From CAMLJR01 sp964500675 (GTDB lineage Bacteria; Pseudomonadota; Gammaproteobacteria; Pseudomonadales; CAMLJR01): a DNA stretch of 64,000 nucleotides. Below, piece by piece: positions 18,838-27,356 of the stretch. The stretch is taken from assembly GCA_964500675.1 (NCBI GenBank), contig CAZCNY010000008.1, forward strand, positions 1 to 64,000, written 5' to 3'. The notes under the pieces are model-generated. The model saw only the letters and a list, made by a program, of their open reading frames with translations. It searched no databases and had not been told where the DNA came from. Each line of letters starts with the position of its first letter. Within the stretch, counting starts at the first letter, position 1. Position numbers and translations under genes: made by a program.

Positions 18838-20228
18838 TACGGTTTTCCTCCCGATGCCGGGCTGCGTGTTGGTGGGGCTCCGGTGTCGATGGGCAGTACC
18901 AGCAGCGTGTCGAGCGCAAGCCGGTTTTCCCATGCCATTTGTTGCAGACGACTTTGTTCGAGACGCTTGTTTAACCAGGTCGATTCGATGGTGAAAAACG
19001 TCGCGGCGTCGATGGTGCGCTGGTCATAAGCGCGCTGCGCACGCTCCGCCAGCGTGCGCAACGGTGGCAGCCGGCCATCCAGCGCGTGCTGGTACTGGTC
19101 GAGCAGCGTCTGCAATGCGAGCAGCTGATCGACCTCGGAACGCGCTTGATCCAGACGCGCGCTGTACGCGTCGTGCAACTGATCGCGGGTCGCGCGCTCG
19201 ATCGCGATGTTGCCGCGATTGCCGCTGAACAGCGGCAGGTTGAGACTGACGCTGAAACCGACGGTTTTGACGTTGCTGGTGTCGTTGGCGCGATTGATAC
19301 CGATGCCGATCGCCGGAAATTGCGCGAGCACGGCGCCGCGCACACGCGCTTCCTGACTCGCGTAACCTGCCTGCAGTGCACGCAGATCGGGGCGCAGCTC
19401 GGGCAGCCGTTGCAGTTGCGCGCGCACCTGCGCTGGGTCGAGCTGGCTCGGGCGAGGCAGCGGCGCCAATTCGACATCTGCCTGCGGCGCCAGGCCGAGC
19501 GCGAGATTGAGCGCGTGGCGTGTCTCGTTGTGCTGCTGTTCGAGCTGATTGATCTGGCTCAGCGTATCGACCAGTGCAGTGAGGTCGGTGCCGTTGGCGT
19601 CGAGCGTGGTATCGCCGCGCTGCAATGCCTGCGCAGAGTGCCGATAGCGTTCATCGTAGCGATCGCGCAGGCCGCGCAGCAGCTGCAATTGGTCGTTCTC
19701 GGCGGCGAGCCTCACGGCCAGTGCCTGCGTGTGCTGTATCGTCTGCCATTCCTCCCACAGCAGATCGAGGCGGACCTTATCGTGTTCGCCACGCGCAGCG
19801 TCGAGGTTGGCCTGGTGCGTGATGAGTGGCACAAGGTCGTAGCTCAGACCAAGCGAATGCGCCGTCACGAGCCCGGTCGTATCGCCGGTGGGTCGGTCGG
19901 CGCTGGCGGACAGTTGCGGGTCGGGCAACAGACCCGCGGCGAATGCCTGCGCGCCGGCGACGTGTGCCTGCTGCCGCGCGGCGATAAGATCGGGGTTATT
20001 GATGACAGCCAGGATACCGATTTCGGTCAGATCGAGACCAGCGCGCGGATCGATAGCGCGCACGCGTTCGCCGCCGACGAGCTGCGCGTCCTGTGTCAAC
20101 AGCTGTTCGATCGTGGTCGCAAGCGGCGCAGTCGGGGCCAGTGGGTGCGGATGGTACAGCGTACACCCGGCCATGAGCAGCGCGGCCGCGAGAGCTGGGC
20201 AGGCAGTGAAGAAAGTGCTTGGGTTCAT
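18837..20228 (-). CDS. outer membrane factor lipoprotein (TolC/OEP family), second locus
   Basis: The 463-residue product has a lipoprotein signal ending LLMAGC (Cys22) and two OEP repeats with long amphipathic helices (LDLTEIGILAVINNPDLIAARQ; RVRGAVLAQFPAIGIGI; VGFSVSLNLPLFSGNRGN). It supplies the outer membrane duct. Unusually it precedes adaptor and pump in the operon, ahead of the TAATG overlap with the adaptor. The 116-bp gap to the upstream kinase gene holds a 15-bp candidate operator (20318-20332), so this three-gene unit may have its own regulated promoter as well as read-through. Confidence 0.92.
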   Translation of the reverse strand: MNPSTFFTACPALAAALLMAGCTLYHPHPLAPTAPLATTIEQLLTQDAQLVGGERVRAIDPRAGLDLTEIGILAVINNPDLIAARQQAHVAGAQAFAAGLLPDPQLSASADRPTGDTTGLVTAHSLGLSYDLVPLITHQANLDAARGEHDKVRLDLLWEEWQTIQHTQALAVRLAAENDQLQLLRGLRDRYDERYRHSAQALQRGDTTLDANGTDLTALVDTLSQINQLEQQHNETRHALNLALGLAPQADVELAPLPRPSQLDPAQVRAQLQRLPELRPDLRALQAGYASQEARVRGAVLAQFPAIGIGINRANDTSNVKTVGFSVSLNLPLFSGNRGNIAIERATRDQLHDAYSARLDQARSEVDQLLALQTLLDQYQHALDGRLPPLRTLAERAQRAYDQRTIDAATFFTIESTWLNKRLEQSRLQQMAWENRLALDTLLVLPIDTGAPPTRSPASGGKP

Positions 20229-20317
20229 TCGGTGACGATCAACACGGGTTTGTCGGCAGATCGGAAAGGAAAACCAGCGGCCCTTATCCGGTTGCAGGGT
20301 ACAGTAAGCGGCGCGCC

Positions 20318-20332
20318 TTAACGCAACCTTAC
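20318..20332 (-). promoter_or_regulatory. candidate response-regulator box upstream of the OMF-adaptor-pump genes
   Basis: On the minus strand this reads GTAAGGTTGCGTTAA, with GTAAG and TTAAG-like half-sites starting 11 bp apart. It matches the site at 22415-22429 (GTAAGGTCGGGTTAA) at 13 of 15 positions. Spacing and placement fit an OmpR-type regulator bound head-to-tail, presumably the product of 21697-22356. Confidence 0.6.
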
Positions 20333-20344
20333 AAGCGTCGGGGA

Positions 20345-21700
20345 TCAGATGCTCGGCCAGCGCACGGTAAAGCGCGTGCCGCGCCCCTCGGCGCCATCGT
20401 CAACCTCGATCGTCGCGGCGTAGCGATCGCAGATCGCCTTGACGATGGCCAGGCCCAAACCGCTGCCTGTGCCGACTTCGCTGTCGGACTCGGCCTGCAA
20501 GATGCGGTAGAACCGATCGAAAATGCGGGAGCGTTCGGAGACCGGAATACCGGGGCCCGTGTCCGCCACCTCAAAAACCACGTGTGCCCCTTCGCGATAA
20601 ACCGCCAGATCGACGCGCCCATTGGGTGGGGTATAGCGGATCGCATTGCTGACCAGATTGTCGAGCACCGCCTCCACATCGTCCCGGACACAATGGACCG
20701 ACAGAGCTTCGAGCTGCGTAACACCAAGGTCCAGCTGTTTGGCGTGTGCAAACGGTAGCTGTCGTTCCACCACCGATTCAAGTGACGCGACCACAGCGAC
20801 GGTTTCGTCCGCGCGATTCCGCGCGCCGCTGTCGGCGCGTGCAATCGACAACAGCTGTTGCGTGAGGTGCGTGGCGCGCTGCAGGCCCCGGCGCAGATGG
20901 TCGATCGATTGATAACGTTCATCGGCAGTCGCCGCACGTTGCAGTAGATCCAATTGCAATTGCAGTGCAGCGATCGGCGTGCGCAGTTCATGTGCCGCGT
21001 CAGCGACGAAATTGCGCTGTTGTTGCAACGCGGCATTGAGGCGCGCGAGCAGATCGTTGAGTGTCGTCACCAGCGGATTCAGCTCGCGCGGCTGGCCCGT
21101 GCTATCGAGTGCCGCCAAGGCTTGCGGTTGGCGCTGCGCAATCGCCCGCGACAGCGCATCCAACGGTTGCAGGCCGCGGCGAACGCTGAACCACGTCAAC
21201 AGGACCAATAGCGGCACCTGCAAGAGCAACGGCACGAGCAGCTGTGCGCTGGTCTCGTTGACCGTCGAGTAGCGCGCATCTTCGGGCTGGGCGACTTGCA
21301 CGATCGCCTGCCCACTGTCGGCGCGGTAGACGCGCCAGGACCGCCCGCCGATAGTTTGGTGACGCATGCCCGGCCCACCGGATAGCGGAATGTGCGCCCG
21401 TGTGACCACGGGCGTCTCCTCGGTCACGAGCGTGCCGTCGCGACGCCACAGCTGAATGAGGTAATCCTCTTCCTCCCAATGCGGTTCGGTCGCGGCGTTG
21501 ATCGGCGCGGAGCCCGACGGCGCGGGCGGCGTGCGCTCCCATTCGCGTGCCATCAATACCGCGATCTGACGTAGATGCGCGTTGTAGAGCTCGTCGATCT
21601 CAGCGCGTACATGCCGGTAGACGAGGAGGCCCGTCGCTGACGCAATGAGCACGATGCCCAGAAGCAAGCGTTGCAACAGCGTCGTGCGAATCGAGTTCAT
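20345..21700 (-). CDS. sensor histidine kinase, second locus
   Basis: This is a 451-residue membrane kinase with transmembrane segments at about 11-28 and 152-172 and a periplasmic domain of about 120 residues between. The dimerisation/phosphoacceptor motif is FVADAAHELRTPIAALQLQL with His237. The ATPase domain carries LDNLVSNAIRY, DTGPGIP and GSGLGLAIVK. Its ATG overlaps the regulator stop by 4 nt (ATGA). Synteny with the downstream efflux genes suggests it controls them. The periplasmic signal is not identifiable from sequence. Confidence 0.94.
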   Translation of the reverse strand: MNSIRTTLLQRLLLGIVLIASATGLLVYRHVRAEIDELYNAHLRQIAVLMAREWERTPPAPSGSAPINAATEPHWEEEDYLIQLWRRDGTLVTEETPVVTRAHIPLSGGPGMRHQTIGGRSWRVYRADSGQAIVQVAQPEDARYSTVNETSAQLLVPLLLQVPLLVLLTWFSVRRGLQPLDALSRAIAQRQPQALAALDSTGQPRELNPLVTTLNDLLARLNAALQQQRNFVADAAHELRTPIAALQLQLDLLQRAATADERYQSIDHLRRGLQRATHLTQQLLSIARADSGARNRADETVAVVASLESVVERQLPFAHAKQLDLGVTQLEALSVHCVRDDVEAVLDNLVSNAIRYTPPNGRVDLAVYREGAHVVFEVADTGPGIPVSERSRIFDRFYRILQAESDSEVGTGSGLGLAIVKAICDRYAATIEVDDGAEGRGTRFTVRWPSI

Positions 21701-22356
21701 GCACTCACCAGCTGATAGCCAAGGCCGCGCACCGTGCGGATCAAGGCAGGCGCCAGTTTCTGGCGCAGCCGGTGAATGTGTACCTCGATCGCATTGCTGT
21801 CGATCTCCGTGTTCCAGTCATACAGCTGTTCAGTCAGTTGGTTTTTCGAGAGAATGGCGCCGGGGCGCTTCATGAGCGCGGCAAGCAACTGGTACTCGCG
21901 GCTCGCCAACATCACCGGTTCGCCACGAAAGCACACCTCTTTCGTCGCCGGGTTCAGCTGGATATCGCCACAATTCCATACGGGATCCACTTGCCCGCTT
22001 AGACGGCGCATCAGAGCGCGGATACGCGCTTCCAGCTCCTCGAGCGCGAACGGCTTCGACAGATAATCATCGGCGCCGAGATCGAGTCCCGAAACGCGAT
22101 CGGCAATATCCCCGCGCGCGGTGAGCACGATGACGGGCACGCTTTGCTGACGCGCACGCAGACCGCGCAACAGGGTGAGGCCGTCGCGACCTGGCAACGT
22201 CAGATCGAGCAACACCAGATCGAATATGCACGTCTTCAGGGCGGCTTCGGCTTGCATCCCGTCGCGCAGCCAGTCGACCGCATGACCGCTGCCCGCAAGA
22301 CCGCGCTGCAGTGTCGCGCCCAGCATGGCATCGTCTTCAATCAGTAAGATTTTCAT
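21697..22356 (-). CDS. OmpR-family response regulator, second locus
   Basis: The 219-residue product has a receiver domain with LLIEDD, Asp51 in LVLLDLTLPGRDG and Lys in DYLSKPFAL, then a winged-helix effector domain ending VHIHRLRQKLAPALIRTVRG. It is the first gene of a five-gene minus-strand cluster with its kinase and a tripartite pump. A 15-bp site about 60 bp upstream (22415-22429) is nearly identical to one in front of the pump genes, suggesting autoregulation plus pump control. Confidence 0.95.
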   Translation of the reverse strand: MKILLIEDDAMLGATLQRGLAGSGHAVDWLRDGMQAEAALKTCIFDLVLLDLTLPGRDGLTLLRGLRARQQSVPVIVLTARGDIADRVSGLDLGADDYLSKPFALEELEARIRALMRRLSGQVDPVWNCGDIQLNPATKEVCFRGEPVMLASREYQLLAALMKRPGAILSKNQLTEQLYDWNTEIDSNAIEVHIHRLRQKLAPALIRTVRGLGYQLVSA

Positions 22357-22414
22357 GATGTAGCAGCGCCGCGGAATACCTCGTTGATGAAATGCGCAGT
22401 GTTACCCACCTAAA

Positions 22415-22429
22415 TTAACCCGACCTTAC
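22415..22429 (-). promoter_or_regulatory. candidate response-regulator box upstream of the second regulator
   Basis: The minus strand reads GTAAGGTCGGGTTAA, 13 of 15 identical to the site at 20318-20332. A related half, TAAGGTCG, occurs on the plus strand at 22449-22456 and forms an inverted pair with CGACCTTA at 22421-22428. This divergent arrangement could also serve the plus-strand gene at 22531. Confidence 0.6.
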
Positions 22430-22530
22430 GAGATCGACTGAGCTTCATTAAGGTCGAAGCTAACGCCAATCTCAAGATCGCAATCAATCACACGAGGGAT
22501 CGCGAGCCGGAGCAAGCGGCCGAGCGGAAG

Positions 22531-22998
22531 ATGATAGCCATGATCCGACGAACGCCAGGTATCACCATCGCACCGGGATCCCGGTCGCCACCGGATCGCG
22601 GGAAGCAACGCGATGCCGGCAAGCACATCAGGGTTGCCTACGCGATGCTGGTTGCGGGTGCGATAGCATCTTTTTCGGGTTCGGCGCGCGCGGACAACTT
22701 CCTAGGCGCCCGCTACGACGCCGCCCAGGATGAACTCGTGGTCAGCATCGATTACGGCGGGACGCACCCCAATCATGCGTTTTCTCTGCATTGGGGAACT
22801 TGCCACCGACCCGAGGACGGCAAGACCCCATTCATCGATGCCGAAATCATCGACCAGGAAGGAACCGATGCGGCGACGCACAATTACACGACGACCGCGC
22901 GCTTTTCGCTCGAGGCGATGCCGTGTCGGCCGGCCGCGGTGACGCTGCGAACACCGCCCGGGTTTTTTACCATCGTGAGGATTTCCGCCAAACGCTGA
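22531..22998 (+). CDS. small exported protein, family not identified
   Basis: This 155-residue protein is divergent from the second regulator gene. Residues about 33-54 (RVAYAMLVAGAIASFSGSAR) form a signal-like hydrophobic stretch followed by ADNF, so the first 30 residues may be a long n-region or the true start may lie further in. The mature part contains strand-like segments (DELVVSIDYGGTHPNHAFSL) and two cysteines (HWGTCHRPEDG; EAMPCRPAAV) that could form a disulfide. Small periplasmic proteins are often co-regulated with efflux systems, and the shared promoter region carries regulator half-sites. That is context only; no function is assigned. Confidence 0.6.
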   Translation: MIAMIRRTPGITIAPGSRSPPDRGKQRDAGKHIRVAYAMLVAGAIASFSGSARADNFLGARYDAAQDELVVSIDYGGTHPNHAFSLHWGTCHRPEDGKTPFIDAEIIDQEGTDAATHNYTTTARFSLEAMPCRPAAVTLRTPPGFFTIVRISAKR

Positions 22999-23400
22999 CC
23001 CGTGAGTAGCATGGAATGTATCTGGGTCGCCGTCACCTAGGATGCAACGCTTTATCGATGGGTTGTCGCATCACAGTCATTCGTAAACGAGGGATAGACC
23101 GCCGTAAGCGGCATGAGCAAATTCTAAAGTAGCGTTAGCTGGATCGCAGATGATGATTTTCCATCGTGACCGATGTTTTTGGAAAAGCACGTAATCAGAC
23201 GGTCGTCGTAAGCTCACCTTAAGGTTAGGAGTTGTCTGCGCGGCCTCATTTACCCATTTTGCGAAACTTTAGATACCCAGGTGGTTTTTTGAATTGCCTG
23301 CCATCAGCGTGACTGCGTAAGAGAAGTGCAAGGAAAACCGGGTAAGGTAAGGCTTCCTGAGAAAACACTAACGCTCGAATAAATCATCAAGGAGAGAGAT
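22999..23400. other. intergenic region with one repeat copy
   Basis: No coding frame was found convincing here. The region carries a TTAAGG-type sequence at about 23218-23226, the dispersed repeat copy at 23231-23300, and an AAGGAGAG ribosome site just before the ATG at 23401. Confidence 0.5.
23231..23300 (+). repeat. solitary copy of the intergenic repeat
   Basis: This 70-bp stretch matches 13241-13310 with about five or six differences by eye, including the shared GTTGTCTGCGC start and the TTTTTTGAATTGCC end. Unlike the 13.2-kb cluster it has no inverted partner nearby. Two copies 10 kb apart point to a dispersed family. Confidence 0.75.
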
Positions 23401-24060
23401 ATGAAAACCTCACGATTTACCTCTGTAGTCGCTGCGATTGTTTCCCTGAGTTCAATAGTCTTTGCATCGACGGCGAATGCAACGCCGGTTGAATATCAAT
23501 TTACGGGAATACTAGGTGGCGAATTCCCATTCGGTAGTAGTTCTCAGCTAACTGTCGATCAGTACCCTGTTCCTCAAGGAACACCTCTTAGCGGAACATT
23601 TTATTACGATGCAAGTGTGCCTGTTTCTCAGTCAACTACCATTGCACAAGGGGCTTTGAGTGATATCGTAGGAAATTTAGGTGGCTATCAATTTTCCTCA
23701 TCAAGTGGAAATGTCCAAATCAGTGGCAATAGTCTCGAACTTGATTTTAGTGGTTCATTTGGCAGTGCAACGAATAATAATTTGCAAGGTTTCACAGCAA
23801 ATGGTCTTAATTTAGTGGGCTTTGTTATTGGCTCATTGAACTTTAATGCTTCTAATTCTAATGGAGCATTGCCTGTTGATTTAACTCAAGCAGCCAGCCC
23901 TATTGCTTCTTTGTTATTTACTAACCCTAATATTCCTCAATCTCAATATCAGTTTCTTGACTTCAACGCTGCACTAAGCCCAGTACCGATCCCACCAGCC
24001 ATATATATGCTTGGCTCAGGAATTCTTACGCTGGTTGGTGCTTCGCGCTGGCGCGCCTGA
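23401..24060 (+). CDS. exported protein with PEP-CTERM-like (VPxPP) sorting signal
   Basis: This is a 219-residue protein. Residues 1-27 form a signal peptide (VVAAIVSLSSIVFASTANA). The body is Ser/Asn/Gly-rich and strand-like. The C-terminus has PVPIPPAIYMLGSGILTLVG followed by ASRWRA: a VPxP motif, a transmembrane helix and a basic end, as in proteins recognised by exosortases (PEP-CTERM and VPLPA/VPxPP variants). No exosortase gene lies in this window. Codon and base use is clearly AT-richer than the surrounding genes, suggesting transfer. A strong ribosome site precedes ATG 23401 and a bipartite hairpin follows the stop. The biological role is unknown. Confidence 0.85.
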   Translation: MKTSRFTSVVAAIVSLSSIVFASTANATPVEYQFTGILGGEFPFGSSSQLTVDQYPVPQGTPLSGTFYYDASVPVSQSTTIAQGALSDIVGNLGGYQFSSSSGNVQISGNSLELDFSGSFGSATNNNLQGFTANGLNLVGFVIGSLNFNASNSNGALPVDLTQAASPIASLLFTNPNIPQSQYQFLDFNAALSPVPIPPAIYMLGSGILTLVGASRWRA

Positions 24061-24113
24061 ATCCCCCTCGCAGCGTGCAAAAACAAGTTTTGCACTACCG
24101 CCGCGAGGGGGAT
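24061..24113. terminator. long bipartite hairpin after the PEP-CTERM-like gene
   Basis: The outer arms ATCCCCCTCGC (24061-24071) and GCGAGGGGGAT (24103-24113) enclose an inner stem GTGCAAAA (24075-24082) / TTTTGCAC (24088-24095). It begins at the stop codon of the preceding gene. There is no T run after it, so termination could be intrinsic-like, or the hairpin could protect the 3' end. Confidence 0.6.
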
Positions 24114-24375
24114 TCAGTGCCACAAATTCAAACCCTGCCGTCCCGACTAGCGGCCAGATTTTGGGCGATTCATAAGCGATCCAGCAACTACGTAATTGAC
24201 AAGCTGGTCGCCTTTGACCAAATACACCTTTTCTGACGCTATTTCTTGAGGTTCAATTCGATCACTTTGAAAAGGCACTTTGTAATTTGCTAAGGGACGA
24301 ACTCGAACACCAGACACTACAAGTGCATAACGTGCGAGCCCCATATCAACAATCGATATTCAGCATCAGCGTCGA

Positions 24376-24540
24376 TTGTTGAAGGCAGTGCTCGCAACTG
24401 GCAAATCGCAATCGGGCTTCCGCATGGTGACTTACTACAATGTCATTCAGTCCCAGGCCAAGGTCTATCAAGGCTTTCTGATTCGCAGCACAGGCTTTGG
24501 CGCGGCGCTCTCGCAATCCCATGCCGGCGACGGCATTCTC
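24376..24540 (+). pseudogene. fragment of an alpha/beta-hydrolase domain protein
   Basis: The frame encodes VLATGKSQSGFRMVTYYN followed by a stretch with AKVYQGFLIRS, GFGAALSQ. This looks like the nucleophile-elbow region (GxSQS) of the alpha/beta-hydrolase-domain family seen in proteobacteria, whose full proteins are several hundred residues. No start, N-terminal part or C-terminal part is present. The fragment begins next to a hairpin with arms CAACAATCGA (24347-24356) and TCGATTGTTG (24372-24381). The rest of 24114-24617 contains no recognised gene, only a doubtful 65-codon minus-strand frame at 24147-24344. Confidence 0.5.
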
Positions 24541-24617
24541 GGCTCGAGCACTATACCTGCACCCCCGGGAGTAAGAATTTTTCCGCAGCGGCTAGCGTCA
24601 TACGAAATGAAGCCCAA

Positions 24618-25199
24618 TCATTTTTCATTGGCAAATTTAGCGGCCCACGGTTGTAAATTTTCGGCTTGAAAGCTGAGCACGCCACCAGTGTATTCCAACT
24701 GAAGATTGAAGGCTCCAAGTCGGTGACTATTGTCGAAAATAGCTAAGCGGTCAACGTAGGGAATGGAGGCTTTGACATTTTGTACTAGGCGCTCAAGGCG
24801 ACTCAAAACTTTGTCGTCGGGGACACAATGGCCGCCCTCAACAACACGCTGGCTAATTCTCGCTATATTCAATTGCGGATCGGCGAGGTGAATAAAAACC
24901 ATGATGATTTCGTAGCCCAGCGCACGGGCCTGTTGCACGAACTCCAATTTTGAGGAATGAGAAAACACGGTCTCGAAGCAAAACGAAATTCGCTCATGGG
25001 CAAGACTGAGCCGCATTTGCTCAGCAATTTGGGCCGCTTCGTAAGACACAGTCTCGGGAGCATCCGGTGACATTTCCCGAGCTATCAAGTCGGCATTAAT
25101 AAAGTGAATGCCGTGAGCTTGCAGAAACTTGTAGTAGAAGGTGGTTTTGCCTGACCCGTTACCGCCGACCAACATCCATAGCTGGGGACGTGGGGTCAT
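24618..25199 (-). CDS. zeta-toxin-like P-loop kinase (copy 1)
   Basis: This 193-residue protein has a Walker A at residues 11-20 (VGGNGSGKTT). FINADLIA follows, with an acidic residue where zeta toxins hold the substrate, then SFCFETVFSHSSK, GYEIIMVFIHL and a RIxxRVxEGGHxVP segment. This is the layout of zeta/PezT-like kinases, which phosphorylate UDP-activated sugars, although substrate here is unproven. It overlaps the upstream antitoxin-like gene by 4 nt. A close paralogue (same length, about 70% identical by eye) is at 28788-29369 in the opposite direction. Confidence 0.85.
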   Translation of the reverse strand: MTPRPQLWMLVGGNGSGKTTFYYKFLQAHGIHFINADLIAREMSPDAPETVSYEAAQIAEQMRLSLAHERISFCFETVFSHSSKLEFVQQARALGYEIIMVFIHLADPQLNIARISQRVVEGGHCVPDDKVLSRLERLVQNVKASIPYVDRLAIFDNSHRLGAFNLQLEYTGGVLSFQAENLQPWAAKFANEK

Positions 25200-25591
25200 T
25201 TAGGTACAAACTGCCCATCGATCATTTTGCCGGTGATGCGGTTACCCTCTGCATCGATACGGTCGATGCAGCCTGGTGTTCGACTGCTCTCGTACTGGAA
25301 TGGGGCGGGATTGGCGGCAGTGCTTACAAATGGGGTGCTTTGATGCCGAGCTACGGCTGCAAAGACCAGGTTCGGATCAACTCTCGGTGAGGGCTCGGTC
25401 ACGATACTAATGCGAGCGAGTCCCTGACCTATTGCTAATAGATCTTTGGGCGATAAGATAGGAGCTAGACGACGACCAATCGAAGCCCAAAATTCGATTT
25501 GACCAGGCGTTGATCGATGAGAGACTTTGCTCTGAACTTCGGCAGCAGCGATGAGTTCAGAATCAAGGCGGATTGGGCGGCTGGCAGACAT
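25196..25591 (-). CDS. ParD-like antitoxin (copy 1)
   Basis: The product (131 residues from ATG 25591) begins MSASRPIRLDSELIAAAEVQ, a ribbon-helix-helix-like start. It continues HRSTPGQIEFWASIGRRLAP, the signature of the ParD-like antitoxin family, and then SPKDLLAIGQGLARI. The C-terminal part (GYxDRIDxxGNRITGKMIDG type) probably wraps the toxin. AGAGG precedes ATG 25591, so the upstream start at 25621 is less likely. The stop overlaps the start of the kinase gene by 4 nt (ATGA), the usual antitoxin-first order. Confidence 0.85.
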   Translation of the reverse strand: MSASRPIRLDSELIAAAEVQSKVSHRSTPGQIEFWASIGRRLAPILSPKDLLAIGQGLARISIVTEPSPRVDPNLVFAAVARHQSTPFVSTAANPAPFQYESSRTPGCIDRIDAEGNRITGKMIDGQFVPK

Positions 25592-25769
25592 GGCGAACCT
25601 CTTTGTATCAATCTGTTGCAAATTGCAACAGATGAATTATAGGCATCTGGGAAGGGAATTGAAAGGAGTTAGCACCTGTCTCCCAGGCGCGAGATCAGCC
25701 GATATTCAGCCAAAATTTGGTTGTGCAGCAGGACAAAAATTCTTTATTGAACAATGGGTTATTGAGCGC

Positions 25770-25913
25770 CAGGAAAAAATTAATGAAAAGCCGCCGGATT
25801 GGAAAAAATTAACCGCAAATTGAGCCACATTTCTGAGTTTGCACTAATTTTTTCTTATCATTGATTTTTAAGGATTTTTGCCCTGTTGGCGCAGGAAAAA
25901 ATTAATGAAAAGC
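25770..25913. repeat. 22-bp direct repeat at the broken end of the primase-helicase gene
   Basis: CAGGAAAAAATTAATGAAAA plus GC occurs at 25770-25791 and 25892-25913. The second copy coincides with the point where the minus-strand primase-helicase frame loses its helicase sequence. The rest of 25592-25901 is AT-rich with no convincing gene. Confidence 0.65.
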
Positions 25914-27296
25914 GACATTAATTATTGCCGCAGCGGTTACCGTCTTGCCAAAGGCTGTCGGTGCGCAAAACACACCCGTATCGTGATGCAACATGGCAGC
26001 TACGGCGGCTTCTTGATCCAGCCGCAGAGTTCCGGCGAAGGCAACATCGATCGGATTACCCACGAAACGTTCGTCGTTAACATTTGCGCGAATACTGTTT
26101 TCGCGCAGCAGTTCTAAGGCGGCATCGAAGCAGCCACGCGGTAACGCAATGTGGTTTGGGTAATTCTCTGCACAGCCTATTACGCGCGGTTTGTCCCAAA
26201 TCGCAAAGCGCATCGCTTGTGCTTTGTAGAACTCTGGATTTTGAAAAGCGGCGAGCCGGATCAAGCGGTTGGTCAGCGGTTGCGGCAGCTGTGCTTTTTC
26301 AAAATAGATGAGATTTGCGAGAGTTATCGTCAGTGAGTCCGGCACCAGTCCGGGCAATTTTTTGGATGTCTGCGCCGAACGCTTCCACGGTTCTTTATGG
26401 TCCTCTTCATCGATAAAGGTTACATCCAGAGGATGCACATTACCGATCGCACGCAAAATGGTTGGCTCGATGTCGAGCGATGACATCGGCCGGATCGACG
26501 CTAGAAATGCCCACTGATCTGGGTATGGGCGCAGCGCTTCATCGACAAACACACTGCAACCATTTTCGCGCGGTCGCTTCTGCAGTGGCAACGCAATCAA
26601 ATTGCCAAAGCCGCCTTTGGGCATCGTGTCCTGATTGGGAAATAATCGATCATAGGAGGTCAGTTTCAGCTGACGAGTGCGGGCGCAGGTATGACTGATA
26701 ATAGCTGTGCCGAGACGGCGCGCATCGCGGGCCGAAGTGCTGCCCGCAAAAAATATCCAAGCATGGGCGCCATTGCCGGAGCGCGAAATTTCGAGAGCAA
26801 CCGGCACACCCAGTTCGCTACATGATTGTACGAACGCTTGCGCGTCCTCTTTCCATTCGGCCTCGTCGAAATCAACCGCGAGAAAATGGCAAGTATCATC
26901 TTGAAGCAGTGGATAAATACCGACGGTGTGTTCACCGGCGAGGTGACTGTAAATAACAGCGTCAGATAATGGAATCAGCTGGCGATTGCCGCAGTCCGCG
27001 CACTTAATGCGAGGTTTTTGGCAGACGACGGGTACCCACTCGTTGGCGCAGGCTGGCGCGTAGCCTGTTTTCCCGGTTGATTTGCTTTCCCAGCGGATTG
27101 GATAGACGTCGGTGCGTCCCCGAAATAGCCGACGAAAAAGGGCCACCTTCTCATCTGTGCTAAATTTCGAAGGCTCTTCTTCCGTCGATGCCAGTATTGC
27201 GGGCGGCAGCTTCCATTCGATACCGTGCTTTTCCAGCAACGCAATCAGCCGGGTGTTTTCTGCCCGTAATGCGGCTAACAGATCGTGTTCAGCCAT
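25902..27296 (-). pseudogene. TOTE-type archaeo-eukaryotic primase / helicase, 3' end missing
   Basis: The 464-residue remnant starts with a short coiled coil (residues 4-25). A primase-like domain follows, with Cys92, Cys99 and Cys102 of a probable zinc site, VGIYPLLQDDTCHFLAVDFD with catalytic Asp142 and Asp144, and SRSGNGAHAWIFF with His178. Late in the chain come DQEAAVAAMLHHDTGVF and the Walker A APTAFGKT (about 445-452) of a superfamily 2 helicase. The frame ends 12 residues later (IINVAFH, stop) at a direct repeat, so helicase motifs Ia-VI are gone. As I recall, intact members are annotated as TOTE conflict-system primase-helicases with proposed roles in defence. This copy probably lacks helicase activity. 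Confidence 0.8.
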
Positions 27297-27356
27297 CGCC
27301 TCTTACTCGGTAGCGCGTCCATGAATTGCCTGCAGTCGTGACGGCGTGACGTGTTT

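Noticed and set aside
18838..18933. Upstream start for the second-locus adaptor
   Set aside because: It would place 32 basic, non-conserved residues before a good lipoprotein signal. The TAATG overlap at 18837 is the better start.
24147..24344. A 65-codon minus-strand frame
   Set aside because: It has no ribosome site, lies between two hairpins in a degraded stretch and has no recognisable similarity.
25551..25823. A 90-codon plus-strand frame opposite the ParD-like antitoxin start
   Set aside because: Its first part is antisense to the antitoxin and the remainder is unrecognised AT-rich sequence spanning one direct-repeat copy.
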